DNA from: Candidatus Zambryskiibacteriota bacterium
Lineage (GTDB): Bacteria; Patescibacteriota; Minisyncoccia; Phycocordibacterales; DATDWN01
Assembly: GCA_026394775.1 (NCBI GenBank)
Contig: JAPLZY010000009.1
Location: 1-46,574, forward strand
Direction: 5' to 3'
DNA length: 46,574 nucleotides
Under the pieces are notes generated by a model, which made no database searches, was not told the origin of the DNA, and worked only from the letters and a program-made list of their open reading frames with translations. Below, one piece after another: positions 8,472 to 17,530 of the stretch. Each line of letters begins with the position of its first letter. The first letter of the stretch is position 1. A program made the position numbers and the translations under genes.

Positions 8472-9110
8472 TTATGTTATTTGTATTGGCTTTTCTGTCT
8501 CGCCCGGGTTAAATATCTTGTAAAACAATTCTACCACTTCTTCTGTCCCCAATCGTGCAGCACGCACCCCACAACGGACCAGTCCCTGCTCCACAATAGC
8601 CAATCTTTGCTCAACCTGAGTACGGTTTTCTTCAAAGTTCTCCATACGCTTTTTTACATCCGATTCATCATCTTTTTTACCAAAGAATCCTCCTGGGTTG
8701 ATACCCTTCCCTTGGATAAGTGCTGGTGAGTACGGCACTACCACAAAGAAACTTTTAGTCATTATGTTTGTGGATTCGGTAAATTTTCGGATAAACTCAA
8801 TGTACTCTTGGGTCTGAATCTTCATTAAGTCATTGGTTTGTTCTTTATATCTGTTTTCTAGAAGTGCAATATACGGCCTAATATCAAGGCGTCGTGACTG
8901 AATAAAAATCTGGACAGGAAAGTCGAGTGAGTTCAAGAAATCTTGAAATTGATACAAAATACCTTTTCTCTCATCTTCTGATTTAAGAGAAAAGTTTAAT
9001 GAAGATGCAAGCAAGATAGCTCGCATAGAGTTGTCCTTGAGAAGTATCACACCATCGCGTACTTCTTTGATCGGAACAAAATCTTGAGTTGCTTTAGAAG
9101 GAATAGGCAT
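8472..9110 (-). CDS. TraC-like/VirB4 N-terminal-domain-like protein
   Basis: From the start at 9110 (212 residues, MPIPSKATQDFVPIKEVRDGV) the protein has the alpha/beta pattern seen in the N-terminal region of TraC/VirB4 proteins: VILLKDNSMRAILLASSLNFSLKSEDE, FQDFLNSLDFPVQIFIQSRRLD and KSFFVVVPYS. Then comes a charged coiled segment (about 155-180) and VRAARLGTEEVVELFYKIFNP. The upstream ATG at 9128 leads only to six poorly supported residues. It ends 4 bp before the VirB4 start, so translation is probably coupled. It likely docks with the ATPase on the cytoplasmic side; that role is inferred. Confidence 0.82.
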   Translation of the reverse strand: MPIPSKATQDFVPIKEVRDGVILLKDNSMRAILLASSLNFSLKSEDERKGILYQFQDFLNSLDFPVQIFIQSRRLDIRPYIALLENRYKEQTNDLMKIQTQEYIEFIRKFTESTNIMTKSFFVVVPYSPALIQGKGINPGGFFGKKDDESDVKKRMENFEENRTQVEQRLAIVEQGLVRCGVRAARLGTEEVVELFYKIFNPGETEKPIQIT

Positions 9111-9133
9111 GGAATTATTGTAGCACAAAATTT

Positions 9134-9214
9134 AATTTCAAATTTCAAATTCTAAATTTCAAAACAAGTGCATTTGAGTCCACTTTAAAATTTCAAATTC
9201 TAAATTTGAAATTT
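9134..9214. repeat. AAATTTCAAATT palindromic repeats across the prgI stop codon
   Basis: AAATTTCAAATT (9188-9199) and AATTTGAAATTT (9203-9214) form a perfect inverted repeat whose 3-bp centre (9200-9202) is the TAG stop of the PrgI-like gene on the minus strand. A second, partial copy lies at about 9134-9163. The tract extends to the 3' side of the gene and ends before the next gene start. Confidence 0.75.
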
Positions 9215-9637
9215 ATCCCCTTTCTCCCCTCTAGTTATCGGATTTGAACTCTCATTAATATCGAGACTCCATGTAAGCTCTTTGAGCTTACTATCAGAAA
9301 GTCTTGGGACATATACTTGAGCAGGTGCTACAACGTCATTTTTTGTTTCTATAACACGGTCTCTTTTTTTCCATATATACAACTTTTCTCCCATGTAATA
9401 CATTATACCCGCCTCAAGGAGGTCAACAAACGGCTTATTATTGTGTTTGTAAAAAGCCAATGCGAGAGAAAGTGCTCCAACAGAGGCGATAACTATCACA
9501 GAAAATACGAGAGGCAAGAAATTATATGCCACTATAGACATACCCGCTCCCCCCGCAAGGTAGAGAAATTGCTTCAAGGTAAGTGGTCCTACTATTTTGT
9601 CTTCTATTTCGATAAATTGTGGAACTTGGAATCGCAT
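9200..9637 (-). CDS. PrgI-family (VirB3-like) membrane protein
   Basis: The 145-residue protein opens with MRFQVPQFIEIEDKIVGPLTLKQFLYLAGG, the diagnostic start of the PrgI family found beside VirB4 in conjugation-type systems. Two adjacent membrane helices (about 23-65) are followed by KPFVDLLEAGIMYYMGEKLYIWKKRD, the conserved cytoplasmic motif. The rest (about 96-145) is a soluble tail. PrgI/VirB3 proteins anchor the VirB4 ATPase at the membrane. The last codons merge into an AT-rich palindrome that includes the stop. Confidence 0.9.
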   Translation of the reverse strand: MRFQVPQFIEIEDKIVGPLTLKQFLYLAGGAGMSIVAYNFLPLVFSVIVIASVGALSLALAFYKHNNKPFVDLLEAGIMYYMGEKLYIWKKRDRVIETKNDVVAPAQVYVPRLSDSKLKELTWSLDINESSNPITRGEKGDKFQI

Positions 9638-9650
9638 AATTTAAATATAT

Positions 9651-9763
9651 ATACGAATATACGAATAATTCGAATCTACGAATGAATACGAATAGATGCA
9701 TTTATTCGTAACCATTCGTAAGTATTCAATTCGTATATTCGTATGTTTTCGCATATTAGTATG
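9651..9763. repeat. ACGAAT-rich long palindrome, copy 1
   Basis: A perfect 16-bp inverted repeat (ATACGAATATACGAAT on the left, its complement near 9732-9747) encloses further ACGAAT/ATTCGT units, so the roughly 100-bp tract can fold into one long hairpin. It lies directly after the stop of the minus-strand gene at 9764. Related tracts are at 31235-31326, 39659-39746 and, as a fragment, 44382-44414. Confidence 0.85.
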
Positions 9764-10474
9764 TTAATCTATTGGTTCTCTGTAAGGGTCTGTACTGTAG
9801 GTTCGAGTAGGTGGCGCATCAGTAGAAAAAGATGGTTTGGTTGGCTCTGTTAGCTTGTTTTGAATAAAAGAAGTGGGTTTTGTGGGTATAGGTATTGAAG
9901 GTGCAGCCGGTGTTTTAAAGCTGTATTGCTCTGTGCTTTGCACAGGCTTTTCTATCGGTTCTGCAGGTTTCGATTCCGTAACCTGATCTTCCAAAAGCCA
10001 ATGTGTTTGAGCTCTCTCCATTTCTTGTGGAGACTGTGTGTTTGAAAAAGATTCTATTTCTTCTCCTGGAAGATTTGGTGGGGGTATGTCGAGGGTATTT
10101 TCGGTCTCTAGTTTAAAAAACTCTGATGTATTTTTTGTAGAAGCTGAAATTGAAACATTGTTTTTACTTTGTTCTATCTGTTTAGTTATTGGAGCAATGA
10201 TTCGATTTTCTATTTCTTCTGCAATTTGGTCTGATAGTATTTTTGAAACACCGAGTTCAGTCTCAATGTTTATACTCAAATCTTCTTGTGGCTCCATTCC
10301 TACCAAAACAAATAAAACTTCAAAGCCAATATCCTTTACCTGGTCTTCAGAAAGTGAGTATTTTTTACCTATATCTCCTACCTTAGATTCCCAGCTTGCA
10401 CGAGAAATAATTTCACGTACGCGTGGAGGAAGTTTATCTAAGTATGATGCTATTTCTTGGATTACTTCGTTCAT
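9764..10474 (-). CDS. Conserved unknown protein of the secretion operon
   Basis: The 236-residue product has a helical N-terminal half (MNEVIQEIASYLDKLPPRVREIISRASWESKVGDIGKKYSLSEDQVKDIGFEVLFVLVGM, about 1-60, and a second helical region to about 110). A low-complexity Pro/Ser/Thr-rich tail (about 125-236) with many PP, KPT and TEP motifs follows. No membrane segment or enzyme motif is visible. The gene starts 5 bp after the VirB6-like gene and sits in the same operon. The acidic helical head and disordered tail fit a cytoplasmic accessory factor, but that is an inference. Confidence 0.7.
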   Translation of the reverse strand: MNEVIQEIASYLDKLPPRVREIISRASWESKVGDIGKKYSLSEDQVKDIGFEVLFVLVGMEPQEDLSINIETELGVSKILSDQIAEEIENRIIAPITKQIEQSKNNVSISASTKNTSEFFKLETENTLDIPPPNLPGEEIESFSNTQSPQEMERAQTHWLLEDQVTESKPAEPIEKPVQSTEQYSFKTPAAPSIPIPTKPTSFIQNKLTEPTKPSFSTDAPPTRTYSTDPYREPID

Positions 10475-10479
10475 GTGGG

Positions 10480-12825
10480 TTAAGGTGTTGAAGTTGGTGG
10501 AGGGGTGGGAGCTGCAGGGGTCACAGGATCAGGTGTGGTTGTCTTATCGTCAATTTCTTTTTGAGCCTTTAAGGCTTTCTTAAGAAGATCTTCCGGCTTT
10601 TCTTCTGCTTTTGCGAGTTTTTTTGCAGCTCGTGCACGTCTCTTACTGTATTCTCTATCAATTAAAACATTTGGAAGTCCGCTAAATAGGCCAGTCTTAC
10701 CTTCAACTCGCTTCGCATAAGCAAGGATATTTTTGTTTGATGTACTAGTAACTGCTTTTTCTTTACCACCGCCCTTAATGTTTCTCTCACTTCTTCCTCC
10801 TGCATCAGCAATAAGTTTTTCATACTCAGGAGAAATCCATGTGTTGTCAGTAAATTCTTTTGACTCAAGTTCAAGTTTAGTAAGAATTTCTGTTCTCTCA
10901 ATAGAGGTTAAGGCTTTTTTCTTTTGACTTACTTTTAATGCAAAGTCAGAAAGCTCGTTTATAAGAGTTGGAATCTTTTTTTCTTCTTCTGCTAAGTCGG
11001 CAGTTTCTGTGACTATAGACAGTCCAGCAAGTTTGCCAACCGCAATATCATCTTTAAGTTTTTTAATTTTAGCTTCAGTATCTTTTTTCGCTTGCTCAGC
11101 CAAATCTTTCTTTGTCCCAAGGTCTGCAATTTCAGACTCAAGTGTGGTAATACCAAGTCGAGTTTTTTCTTGCAGTAGTTCAGCCATAACTACGGTCTGA
11201 CGAGCGTCTTTTTTATCACTTTCAATGCTTGGATTAGCTTTAATTGCTTTCTCGTATTCATCTCGGAGCTCTTTGTTATTCTCTACCTGTGTTTCAGAAA
11301 TTTTAAACTGATCCGCACGTTCTTTGTCTTTCTTTGTCTGTTCTTTTAGTTTATCCTCGACATATCCCTTATATCCTTTTTGACCAGCACCTTTTCCAAA
11401 ACTACCAATTTTTCCTAATCCCCCTATGTCCCCTGTCGCCATTTCCATGGTTTTTGTATTTCGTGCATCAAAAGATGAAGCTGCAAGTTTGTTTCCTGCA
11501 AGAAGTTTAAAGCGTGCTACTTTGTCTCCTGCTGCAGCGCGATTTTGCAAATCAACATTATTTGCAACTGAGGATCCATATCTTCCTAATGTAGATCTTC
11601 CTGCCCACGCAGCACCTCCAAACACCGCTCCTCCTAAGTATGCCTGACCTTTGCCGAGCATATCGTTTGTCACCATTGATCCTTTTGTTGCAGCCTTTTT
11701 TGCTTCAATAAGAGACATGAGTAAAAGAGCAATCAGGATAATAAAATTAATAATTACGGATAGTGAATCAGAGTCTTTGATTGTAAAAGCTGTGCCAAGG
11801 CTTCCAGAGCTTTGGCTTGCAATTCCCCCTGGACCCATAAGGCGTAAGATAAGCCATGTGTAGAGCATATATAATGGTCCAAAAATAGCTTGTGCAGAAA
11901 GCGTACCCCAATATTTTTTTTGTAAGTCTTCGAGTCCAGGGATAGCAAGTGCTAAAAAAGCAAGTGGAGACATGATGAGTAGAACAATAAAAACGACAAA
12001 TCTCAGCACAAACAAGACACTAATAGCAAGAAAAACAAAACACGCAATAAGTATGAAGATAATAGTTCCTATATAAAATATAAGTAGTTTTCCGCTGTCG
12101 TCAAAACTGGTGTTAAGTGCATCGCTAGCACCACTTGCGTCAAAAGCCCCACTGAGTCCAAGCGGTGTCATTAGAGCGGTAGAAAAACCTGATTGAAGAT
12201 TGCCATTATTTACTGATGCACTAATAGAGTTATAAAATCCAAGAGTGGCTATGTTTGAAGCGTCGAGAACCACTTTAGTAAAAAAGAGACTGAAGTTTAC
12301 AAGAAGTGCTGCGGTAATAATTCCTACGATGACTTTTTTAACATCCGTACTTGAAGTTCCTAATACCATGCGAATGCCGTGGTACAGGAGAATAAATATA
12401 TAAGCCATGTTCCCTAGGTCTCGTATGGTTTTCCATACACCATTTATTGCTTTAATATTATCTATTTCTGATGAAAAATTGACCACTGTACGTATCATCA
12501 CTTGGTCAAGTAAAAGACCAGCGAGACCAAGTAGTCCCGCGACAATTTTCATTGTTGTAAAAAGGATTGGTCTGAGTAAAAGTGCCTGGAAGTCAAATGC
12601 TGTCCAAAAAGCGGTTGATGCAGCGTCTTTAGTGCCTTGTACAGGATCTATTTTAGGACTAGCTTCAGGAAACTGAGACTGACAAGCCTCAACATTAGTG
12701 CCTGATCTAATACATTCAGCATAGTTAGTAGGATCTGCAGCGTACCCGACAACAGGAATCATCCCAACACCCAAGAGTGAGAGAAAAAGAAGAGATATTC
12801 CTATTTTTTGTGCAACAAACTTCAT
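10480..12825 (-). CDS. VirB6/TrbL-like polytopic membrane channel subunit
   Basis: The 781-residue protein has a signal peptide (about 1-29, VVGYAA) and a Cys pair near 38-48. At least six membrane helices lie between about 80 and 380 (ILFTTMKIVAGLLGLAGLLLDQ, NMAYIFILLYHGIRMVLG, VKKVIVGIITAALLVNFSLFF, LLIFYIGTIIFILIACFVFLAISVLFVLRFVVFIVLLIMSPLAFLALAI, YMLYTWLILRLMG, VIINFIILIALLLMSL). This matches TrbL/VirB6 inner-membrane channel proteins. The C-terminal half (about 400-781) is soluble, charged and coiled-coil rich, ending in a Pro/Thr tail. It lies 8 bp after the upstream gene. Confidence 0.88.
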   Translation of the reverse strand: MKFVAQKIGISLLFLSLLGVGMIPVVGYAADPTNYAECIRSGTNVEACQSQFPEASPKIDPVQGTKDAASTAFWTAFDFQALLLRPILFTTMKIVAGLLGLAGLLLDQVMIRTVVNFSSEIDNIKAINGVWKTIRDLGNMAYIFILLYHGIRMVLGTSSTDVKKVIVGIITAALLVNFSLFFTKVVLDASNIATLGFYNSISASVNNGNLQSGFSTALMTPLGLSGAFDASGASDALNTSFDDSGKLLIFYIGTIIFILIACFVFLAISVLFVLRFVVFIVLLIMSPLAFLALAIPGLEDLQKKYWGTLSAQAIFGPLYMLYTWLILRLMGPGGIASQSSGSLGTAFTIKDSDSLSVIINFIILIALLLMSLIEAKKAATKGSMVTNDMLGKGQAYLGGAVFGGAAWAGRSTLGRYGSSVANNVDLQNRAAAGDKVARFKLLAGNKLAASSFDARNTKTMEMATGDIGGLGKIGSFGKGAGQKGYKGYVEDKLKEQTKKDKERADQFKISETQVENNKELRDEYEKAIKANPSIESDKKDARQTVVMAELLQEKTRLGITTLESEIADLGTKKDLAEQAKKDTEAKIKKLKDDIAVGKLAGLSIVTETADLAEEEKKIPTLINELSDFALKVSQKKKALTSIERTEILTKLELESKEFTDNTWISPEYEKLIADAGGRSERNIKGGGKEKAVTSTSNKNILAYAKRVEGKTGLFSGLPNVLIDREYSKRRARAAKKLAKAEEKPEDLLKKALKAQKEIDDKTTTPDPVTPAAPTPPPTSTP

Positions 12826-12833
12826 TATATTTA

Positions 12834-14270
12834 TTAGTTTTCAGGAGGATTGTTTTGGTTGTTTTCTGGTTGTGGACAACCTGTATCAGATCCACCGGAG
12901 CTTAACTGGCAGTCGTAGAGTGCTCTGTCGATCAGTGCTTGTCTACGTATGTCCGCTTCATTTGGTGGTGTATAAGGAGAAGTAGCTTGTCCACCAGTAA
13001 GAACTGGTTGAAACTGTGCAGGTACGGTACCTTCAATGGCTGCTCTTTCTGCTTGGAAGCTTGCTTCGGTTGATGACTGTTGGAGCTGGTTTAGGTAGCT
13101 ACTTTGTTCACCAGTTTGTGTCTTACTCAAACCTCGAAGACCTCCTTTGACACTATTGAATGTTCGTTCAACAAGTTGATTCATAAGTGCACTAACAACT
13201 TGGTTGATAGAGTTGGTAAGTTCAAGAGTTGTTTCACTGCTGTTGAGGGATTTTGTAAGTTTTTCAGAGATCACGCTTCCAGGAGTCACTGTTTGTTTGG
13301 TCACTGTACAGTCGTTAGGGTTTTCGTTTAAGTATGCTCTTGTTGCTGCCGCTACAGCAGGGTCGTTGTTTATGTTTGAGCCAAGCCCAACCGTATCAGT
13401 TCCAATTACGTTAGTGGGTAGGTTAAGAGGGTTGTCGTTAATGGCGAGTCCTGTCAGGGTAGTTCTTGCGCCCGGGGTAAGGCTTGGAGGAGCATTTAAT
13501 CCTCCAGGAAGTCTAACTTCAGCTCGAGTCTTACCTGGAGGACATACTTCATAGGAGAGAAAACCTTTACCTTGTAAGAGTTGTTTATCGTATTTTGTAT
13601 TTTCTATGCCCACTCGAAGAGAGAGCTGTTTAGATGCGTCTACATATGCCCCATAAGGGTTGTTCTGGTTTTCTTGGGTCATAGTGAGCCATGCGTCCCA
13701 ACCCCCCTTACTGAAATCTTTGGTAAAGTTTTCAAAGTTTGCTCCGATTCTTGAAAATGTACACTGAGAATTAAACTGGTCTTCCTGGAGGTAGTTTTTT
13801 ACAAGAGCAAGTCTAACTTGAGGTCGAAACGCAGAACAGAGCACGTTTAGTTTAGAACCTGGACCTAAAAAGTATTCAGCTGCTGTTCGGTCCCCTACAT
13901 CTTGGAAAAACTGCCCAGGGTCTGTAACGAATGCAGGGTTACCTTGAAACCCGGTGTTGATCCAATTTACAGTCTGAGCGGTCAGTTTACGGAGGATAGC
14001 TCGAGCAAAAGCTGTGGCAACTGTGTCGAGTACGTATGTCTTCATAAAATCTGCTACACCGGTCGATGCGCTAATTGAATCTGCCACTGCGCTTACGCCA
14101 CTTGAAGCAGCTGTAATAGTGCTTTGTACTACATTAGACCAGTCAAATACAGGCAAACCTGCATCTGTTTTTTTAGGAGGTATTGCAAAAAAAATGATCG
14201 GCACAAGAAGAAGTGTGATGAAAACACTTGACACTGTTTTTTTAAAGAAAAATGAGTTGCGTCTTTGCAT
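12834..14270 (-). CDS. Secreted conserved protein of the secretion operon
   Basis: The 478-residue protein has a signal peptide (about 12-34, VSSVFITLLLVPIIFFAIPP). Helical, alanine-rich regions follow (TITAASSGVSAVADSISASTGVADFMKTYVLDTVATAFARAILRKLTAQTVNWINTGF), then a Cys-containing middle, and a tail rich in Asn, Gln and Pro that may be disordered. A late helical stretch (about 330-400) reads LTNSINQVVSALMNQLVERTFNSVKGGLRGLSK. VirB5/TrbJ-like extracellular proteins also sit beside VirB6 genes and have helical bodies, so that role is possible, but no specific motif proves it. Confidence 0.72.
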   Translation of the reverse strand: MQRRNSFFFKKTVSSVFITLLLVPIIFFAIPPKKTDAGLPVFDWSNVVQSTITAASSGVSAVADSISASTGVADFMKTYVLDTVATAFARAILRKLTAQTVNWINTGFQGNPAFVTDPGQFFQDVGDRTAAEYFLGPGSKLNVLCSAFRPQVRLALVKNYLQEDQFNSQCTFSRIGANFENFTKDFSKGGWDAWLTMTQENQNNPYGAYVDASKQLSLRVGIENTKYDKQLLQGKGFLSYEVCPPGKTRAEVRLPGGLNAPPSLTPGARTTLTGLAINDNPLNLPTNVIGTDTVGLGSNINNDPAVAAATRAYLNENPNDCTVTKQTVTPGSVISEKLTKSLNSSETTLELTNSINQVVSALMNQLVERTFNSVKGGLRGLSKTQTGEQSSYLNQLQQSSTEASFQAERAAIEGTVPAQFQPVLTGGQATSPYTPPNEADIRRQALIDRALYDCQLSSGGSDTGCPQPENNQNNPPEN

Positions 14271-14351
14271 AAAATATAGCTCTTATTATATAAGATATGC
14301 TACTTATTTCATAGAACAAATCAGGTTTTCTGTTGAAAAGTATTTAAGAGA

Positions 14352-15260
14352 TTACTCTTTAAAATAGTTCTGCACAGCCTCATATCCTATTTTTAGAGTC
14401 AATGCGTTTTTTTTGTAGTGTGCATAGCCAATATAGCCCCTCATTGGGTCATCGATCATTTGGCGCATCTCTACGAGGTCTGTGTATACAGCCGAGAGTC
14501 CATTGAGGTAAATCATATGGTCTGGTGCAAGAGTTCTTGGTACCTTGAGTTTGAGTGTATCTGAAATAATGTTTTTGTACGCTGTTATGATTGGATCTAG
14601 TTCCTTAATGTCTGCTGGATTTTGACTTTCAAGGGTTTTTAACAAAATATCGATCTCATTTTTCTTGGATTTAGGTGAATTTTTTCGCAATGTGTATATA
14701 AAAGCGTCTAAATAGATGTTTTTTGATTCTGTGGTCTCGGGCACAACTATAATATCTTTTATATTATATTTTTTCGCGGCCGATTCTACAGGGATATTTT
14801 GCATTACAGACTCTGCTATTTGAAGAGCTGTTTCTGGAGTCACCTCTTGATTTCCTTTTTTAGCAAGTAGGTACTGGCTAAAAAAATTCCTCGATACCTG
14901 ACCCGTAAGAGTACTCTCTTCACCAGAAAGTGTGGTTGTTGTCAGCACATTTTGATTTTCGGTCGCAATATCATTTGGACCAGGCTTTTTTGGGTCTCTG
15001 TTTTGTGCAACTTCGTCACTGTCGGGCGCTCCATCTCCGTCTGTATCTTTCATATTTGGATCAGTTCCTATCAACTGCTCCTCCCAATCCTTCAAACCAT
15101 CCCCGTCTGTATCGGATTCTGGTTTTTTCTCTGTTTTATCTACTAAAGCAGCAATGTTTTGTGTTGCAGGGTTTGCGGATGTGCTTTTTACCACAATCCA
15201 AATAGAGAAAATAGCGCCAAAACAAATGATTAAAGTTACTAACACTTTTGTGTGTTTCAT
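14352..15260 (-). CDS. Membrane-anchored protein with calcium-binding (TSP3-type) repeats
   Basis: From the start at 15260 (302 residues, MKHTKVLVTLIICFGAIFSIWIVV) the protein has one N-terminal membrane anchor. An acidic loop near residues 48-95 follows, with two DxDxDGxxDxxE units (SDTDGDGLKDWEEQLIGTDP and KDTDGDGAPDSDEVAQNRDP), the thrombospondin type-3 or EF-like calcium pattern. The rest is helical. The longer ORF start at 15338 overlaps the divergent gene and its promoter and is rejected. It is the first gene of the minus-strand operon. A role in envelope anchoring of the machine is inferred. Confidence 0.78.
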   Translation of the reverse strand: MKHTKVLVTLIICFGAIFSIWIVVKSTSANPATQNIAALVDKTEKKPESDTDGDGLKDWEEQLIGTDPNMKDTDGDGAPDSDEVAQNRDPKKPGPNDIATENQNVLTTTTLSGEESTLTGQVSRNFFSQYLLAKKGNQEVTPETALQIAESVMQNIPVESAAKKYNIKDIIVVPETTESKNIYLDAFIYTLRKNSPKSKKNEIDILLKTLESQNPADIKELDPIITAYKNIISDTLKLKVPRTLAPDHMIYLNGLSAVYTDLVEMRQMIDDPMRGYIGYAHYKKNALTLKIGYEAVQNYFKE

Positions 15261-15270
15261 GATACAGATT

Positions 15271-15291
15271 AGTATAACACAATGGTATAAT
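15271..15291. promoter_or_regulatory. Divergent extended -10 promoters
   Basis: On the plus strand TGGTATAAT ends at 15291 and precedes the ATG at 15320. On the minus strand TGTTATACT (TATACT at 15277-15272) precedes the ATG at 15260 by about 10 nt. Both have the TGn extension; neither has a good -35 box. Confidence 0.6.
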
Positions 15292-15319
15292 AGAGCGGTA
15301 TTAACAGTAAAACTTTTAT

Positions 15320-17530
15320 ATGAAAAAAATAATCCCATACCTATTACTTACTTTATGTGCACTTATTCCATTTGTTTCTAGTGCTCAAACAACATCATTT
15401 GCTCGATGTACGGGCGAAGTGCGTACTGACCCAGATGCAGCACAGAACTGTGTGAATAATGCTATTGCACAAGGAAGAGCACTTGGGTACAACATTGATT
15501 GTAAGGTTGAAAAATTAGGGCTCGGAGGTTTTGTTGACCCTACTTCAAACCAGGATTATATTTTAAACGGTGTGTGTACAGTAAATGGCTCGACTGGACA
15601 CGGTGCATATCTTCTTGCAGGTTTTCAGGCAGCTCCGGGAAGTAATGCAGTAATACAGAGTATCAACCCAGGATGGGATATTTTAAAAGGAGAGCTTGCG
15701 TTTGAAGCGGCTTCTCGTATGTGTGGTGAAAATACATACTATGTAAATGGTGCGTATACTTGTACTAAACCCCCTCAGCCAGAACGACTTCCTGTTACTG
15801 GATCGACACGACTAACATCGAGTACATCTGGTTCTGCGGCTGCTCAGCAGGTGTATCAGGCGATTTTTGATACAAATCATTCACTTGTTCAAAATATACT
15901 CGGAAGATACGATAATTATGCAGGAACTATGCTCGCCCCCTCTCCAGGAACTAGGCAGGTAGACTCTCAGTGTTATGCTTTTAACAAAACAATCAATTCG
16001 GGTGACGCAGGTACAGATGTCCTCGCGCTCACTACAGCCCTCAAACAAGAAGGCTTTCTTTCAGATACAGGGTCACTATTTGATGTTGATGTTATGGTTG
16101 CTGTAAAAAGATTTCAAGAAAAACACGCCACTGAAATATTGACCATGCTCGGCCTTACTCAGGGTACCGGTGTTGTAGGTGACCGTACACGAGCGTATTT
16201 AAATACATTGTGTATCAAAATCCCTACATCAGGAGCTACATCTTCTGTCAGGGTGCCGACACCGCTTCCTGTTCCTACTACCCCAACAACTCCGTCATGT
16301 ACCCCAACAGTATCTCAAAATTCAGGTATTAAAAATGGCGCCTACCGCTACACCTTTACTCGAAATACCGATGGTAAATATGTGGTAACTCTCAATAACC
16401 CTGCATACAGCACTGTTTCGGATCAATACTACGTAAAACCAAACTATTCGTTCACTGTTAGTTCTGCGGCTGAACTAAACACTCAAAACCAAGGGCACTT
16501 CAACTATGCTTTGACCCTTCCGAATAATTCAGCAGGAATTGTTGAATATCAGAACCTTTTCGGGTCATTTAATAATGCGTACTATGAATGGGATAATATG
16601 GTTAAAGGTTTGTCTGCTTCAACGTGTACACCGACAACTCCCACAACACCTACGACACCCACTACACCTACAGCAGTGACACCAAATTTGGTTCGATTTG
16701 TTAAGGTTTCTGTTGCGGATTGGGATACCTTACCTCTTGCTCTGAGAGAAATAAGCGTATTAGGTAAAAATAATAGTGTTATAAGAGTAGCGTCAGTCAG
16801 TGCAACAGATTTTGACAGAGTCGGATTTCAGCCTCCTGCAAACTTGCTAGATGGTAATGAAAACACTATCTGGCGAGCAACAAAAAGTGTCTCAACTTGT
16901 GTAAACGGTACAAGTCCATGTGAGACAGACGGAGATCTTCAGGTTATTACACTTGACCTTGGCTCTGCTGTAGAGATTGAGTCTGTGAAGGTGGTAAACT
17001 ATGCGTTTACTGATACTCGAGTATTTGTTATTGAAGTAAGTCGGGATGGAAATACATACAGTCAGCTTACTGAAGTTCGTGCACGAGCTTCTGCCCCGAT
17101 CTCAGACAAGGGTGTGGTATTCGGTCAAATGATTTCTTTGACAACAAATAGCCCACTTCCTCTTTTGCCAAGTCAGAGTACTAATATTAATCCAGTAACA
17201 AATCAGTGTTATGTTTTCTCTGAAACGTTGAGACGTGGTGACTCAGGTTCTGGTGTGCTTGCGCTCAGTATACTCTTGAAAAAAGAAGGTTTCCTTCCAG
17301 ATACCACAATATTTTTCGATGAAGCGTTTAAGACAGCGGTTATACGATTCCAGGAAGAGCATGCGGATGAAATATTAAGACCTCTTGGGCTTACACAAGG
17401 TACAGGGCTTGTGGGTGAAAGTACACGATCATATCTCAACACACAATGTGTCGATTCTGCAGTAGTGGCACGACAAGCGACTGCCCCGAGTGTTCCATCG
17501 GCGCCAGCACCGCAAGGAGCAGCATATTAA
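15320..17530 (+). CDS. Secreted protein with two peptidoglycan-binding domains and a discoidin-like domain
   Basis: The 736-residue protein has a signal peptide (1-22, ending VSSAQ). The first PG-binding-1-like domain (about 217-298) includes GDAGTDVLALTTALKQEGFL, VAVKRFQEKH and GVVGDRTRAYLNTLC. A Thr/Pro linker (PTTPTTPTTPT) precedes an F5/8-type-C (discoidin) domain (about 456-590: LDGNENTIWRATKS, LQVITLDLGSAVEIESVKVVN). A second PG-binding domain (about 630-710) closely resembles the first. These modules suggest attachment to cell-wall glycan and to carbohydrate or host-surface ligands. It converges on rsmA, and their stop codons overlap by 4 bp. Confidence 0.86.
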   Translation: MKKIIPYLLLTLCALIPFVSSAQTTSFARCTGEVRTDPDAAQNCVNNAIAQGRALGYNIDCKVEKLGLGGFVDPTSNQDYILNGVCTVNGSTGHGAYLLAGFQAAPGSNAVIQSINPGWDILKGELAFEAASRMCGENTYYVNGAYTCTKPPQPERLPVTGSTRLTSSTSGSAAAQQVYQAIFDTNHSLVQNILGRYDNYAGTMLAPSPGTRQVDSQCYAFNKTINSGDAGTDVLALTTALKQEGFLSDTGSLFDVDVMVAVKRFQEKHATEILTMLGLTQGTGVVGDRTRAYLNTLCIKIPTSGATSSVRVPTPLPVPTTPTTPSCTPTVSQNSGIKNGAYRYTFTRNTDGKYVVTLNNPAYSTVSDQYYVKPNYSFTVSSAAELNTQNQGHFNYALTLPNNSAGIVEYQNLFGSFNNAYYEWDNMVKGLSASTCTPTTPTTPTTPTTPTAVTPNLVRFVKVSVADWDTLPLALREISVLGKNNSVIRVASVSATDFDRVGFQPPANLLDGNENTIWRATKSVSTCVNGTSPCETDGDLQVITLDLGSAVEIESVKVVNYAFTDTRVFVIEVSRDGNTYSQLTEVRARASAPISDKGVVFGQMISLTTNSPLPLLPSQSTNINPVTNQCYVFSETLRRGDSGSGVLALSILLKKEGFLPDTTIFFDEAFKTAVIRFQEEHADEILRPLGLTQGTGLVGESTRSYLNTQCVDSAVVARQATAPSVPSAPAPQGAAY

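Noticed and set aside
9651-9763. ACGAAT tracts as CRISPR or replication origin iterons
   Set aside because: Units are arranged as palindromes at gene ends, not as evenly spaced direct repeats, and no replication gene is adjacent.
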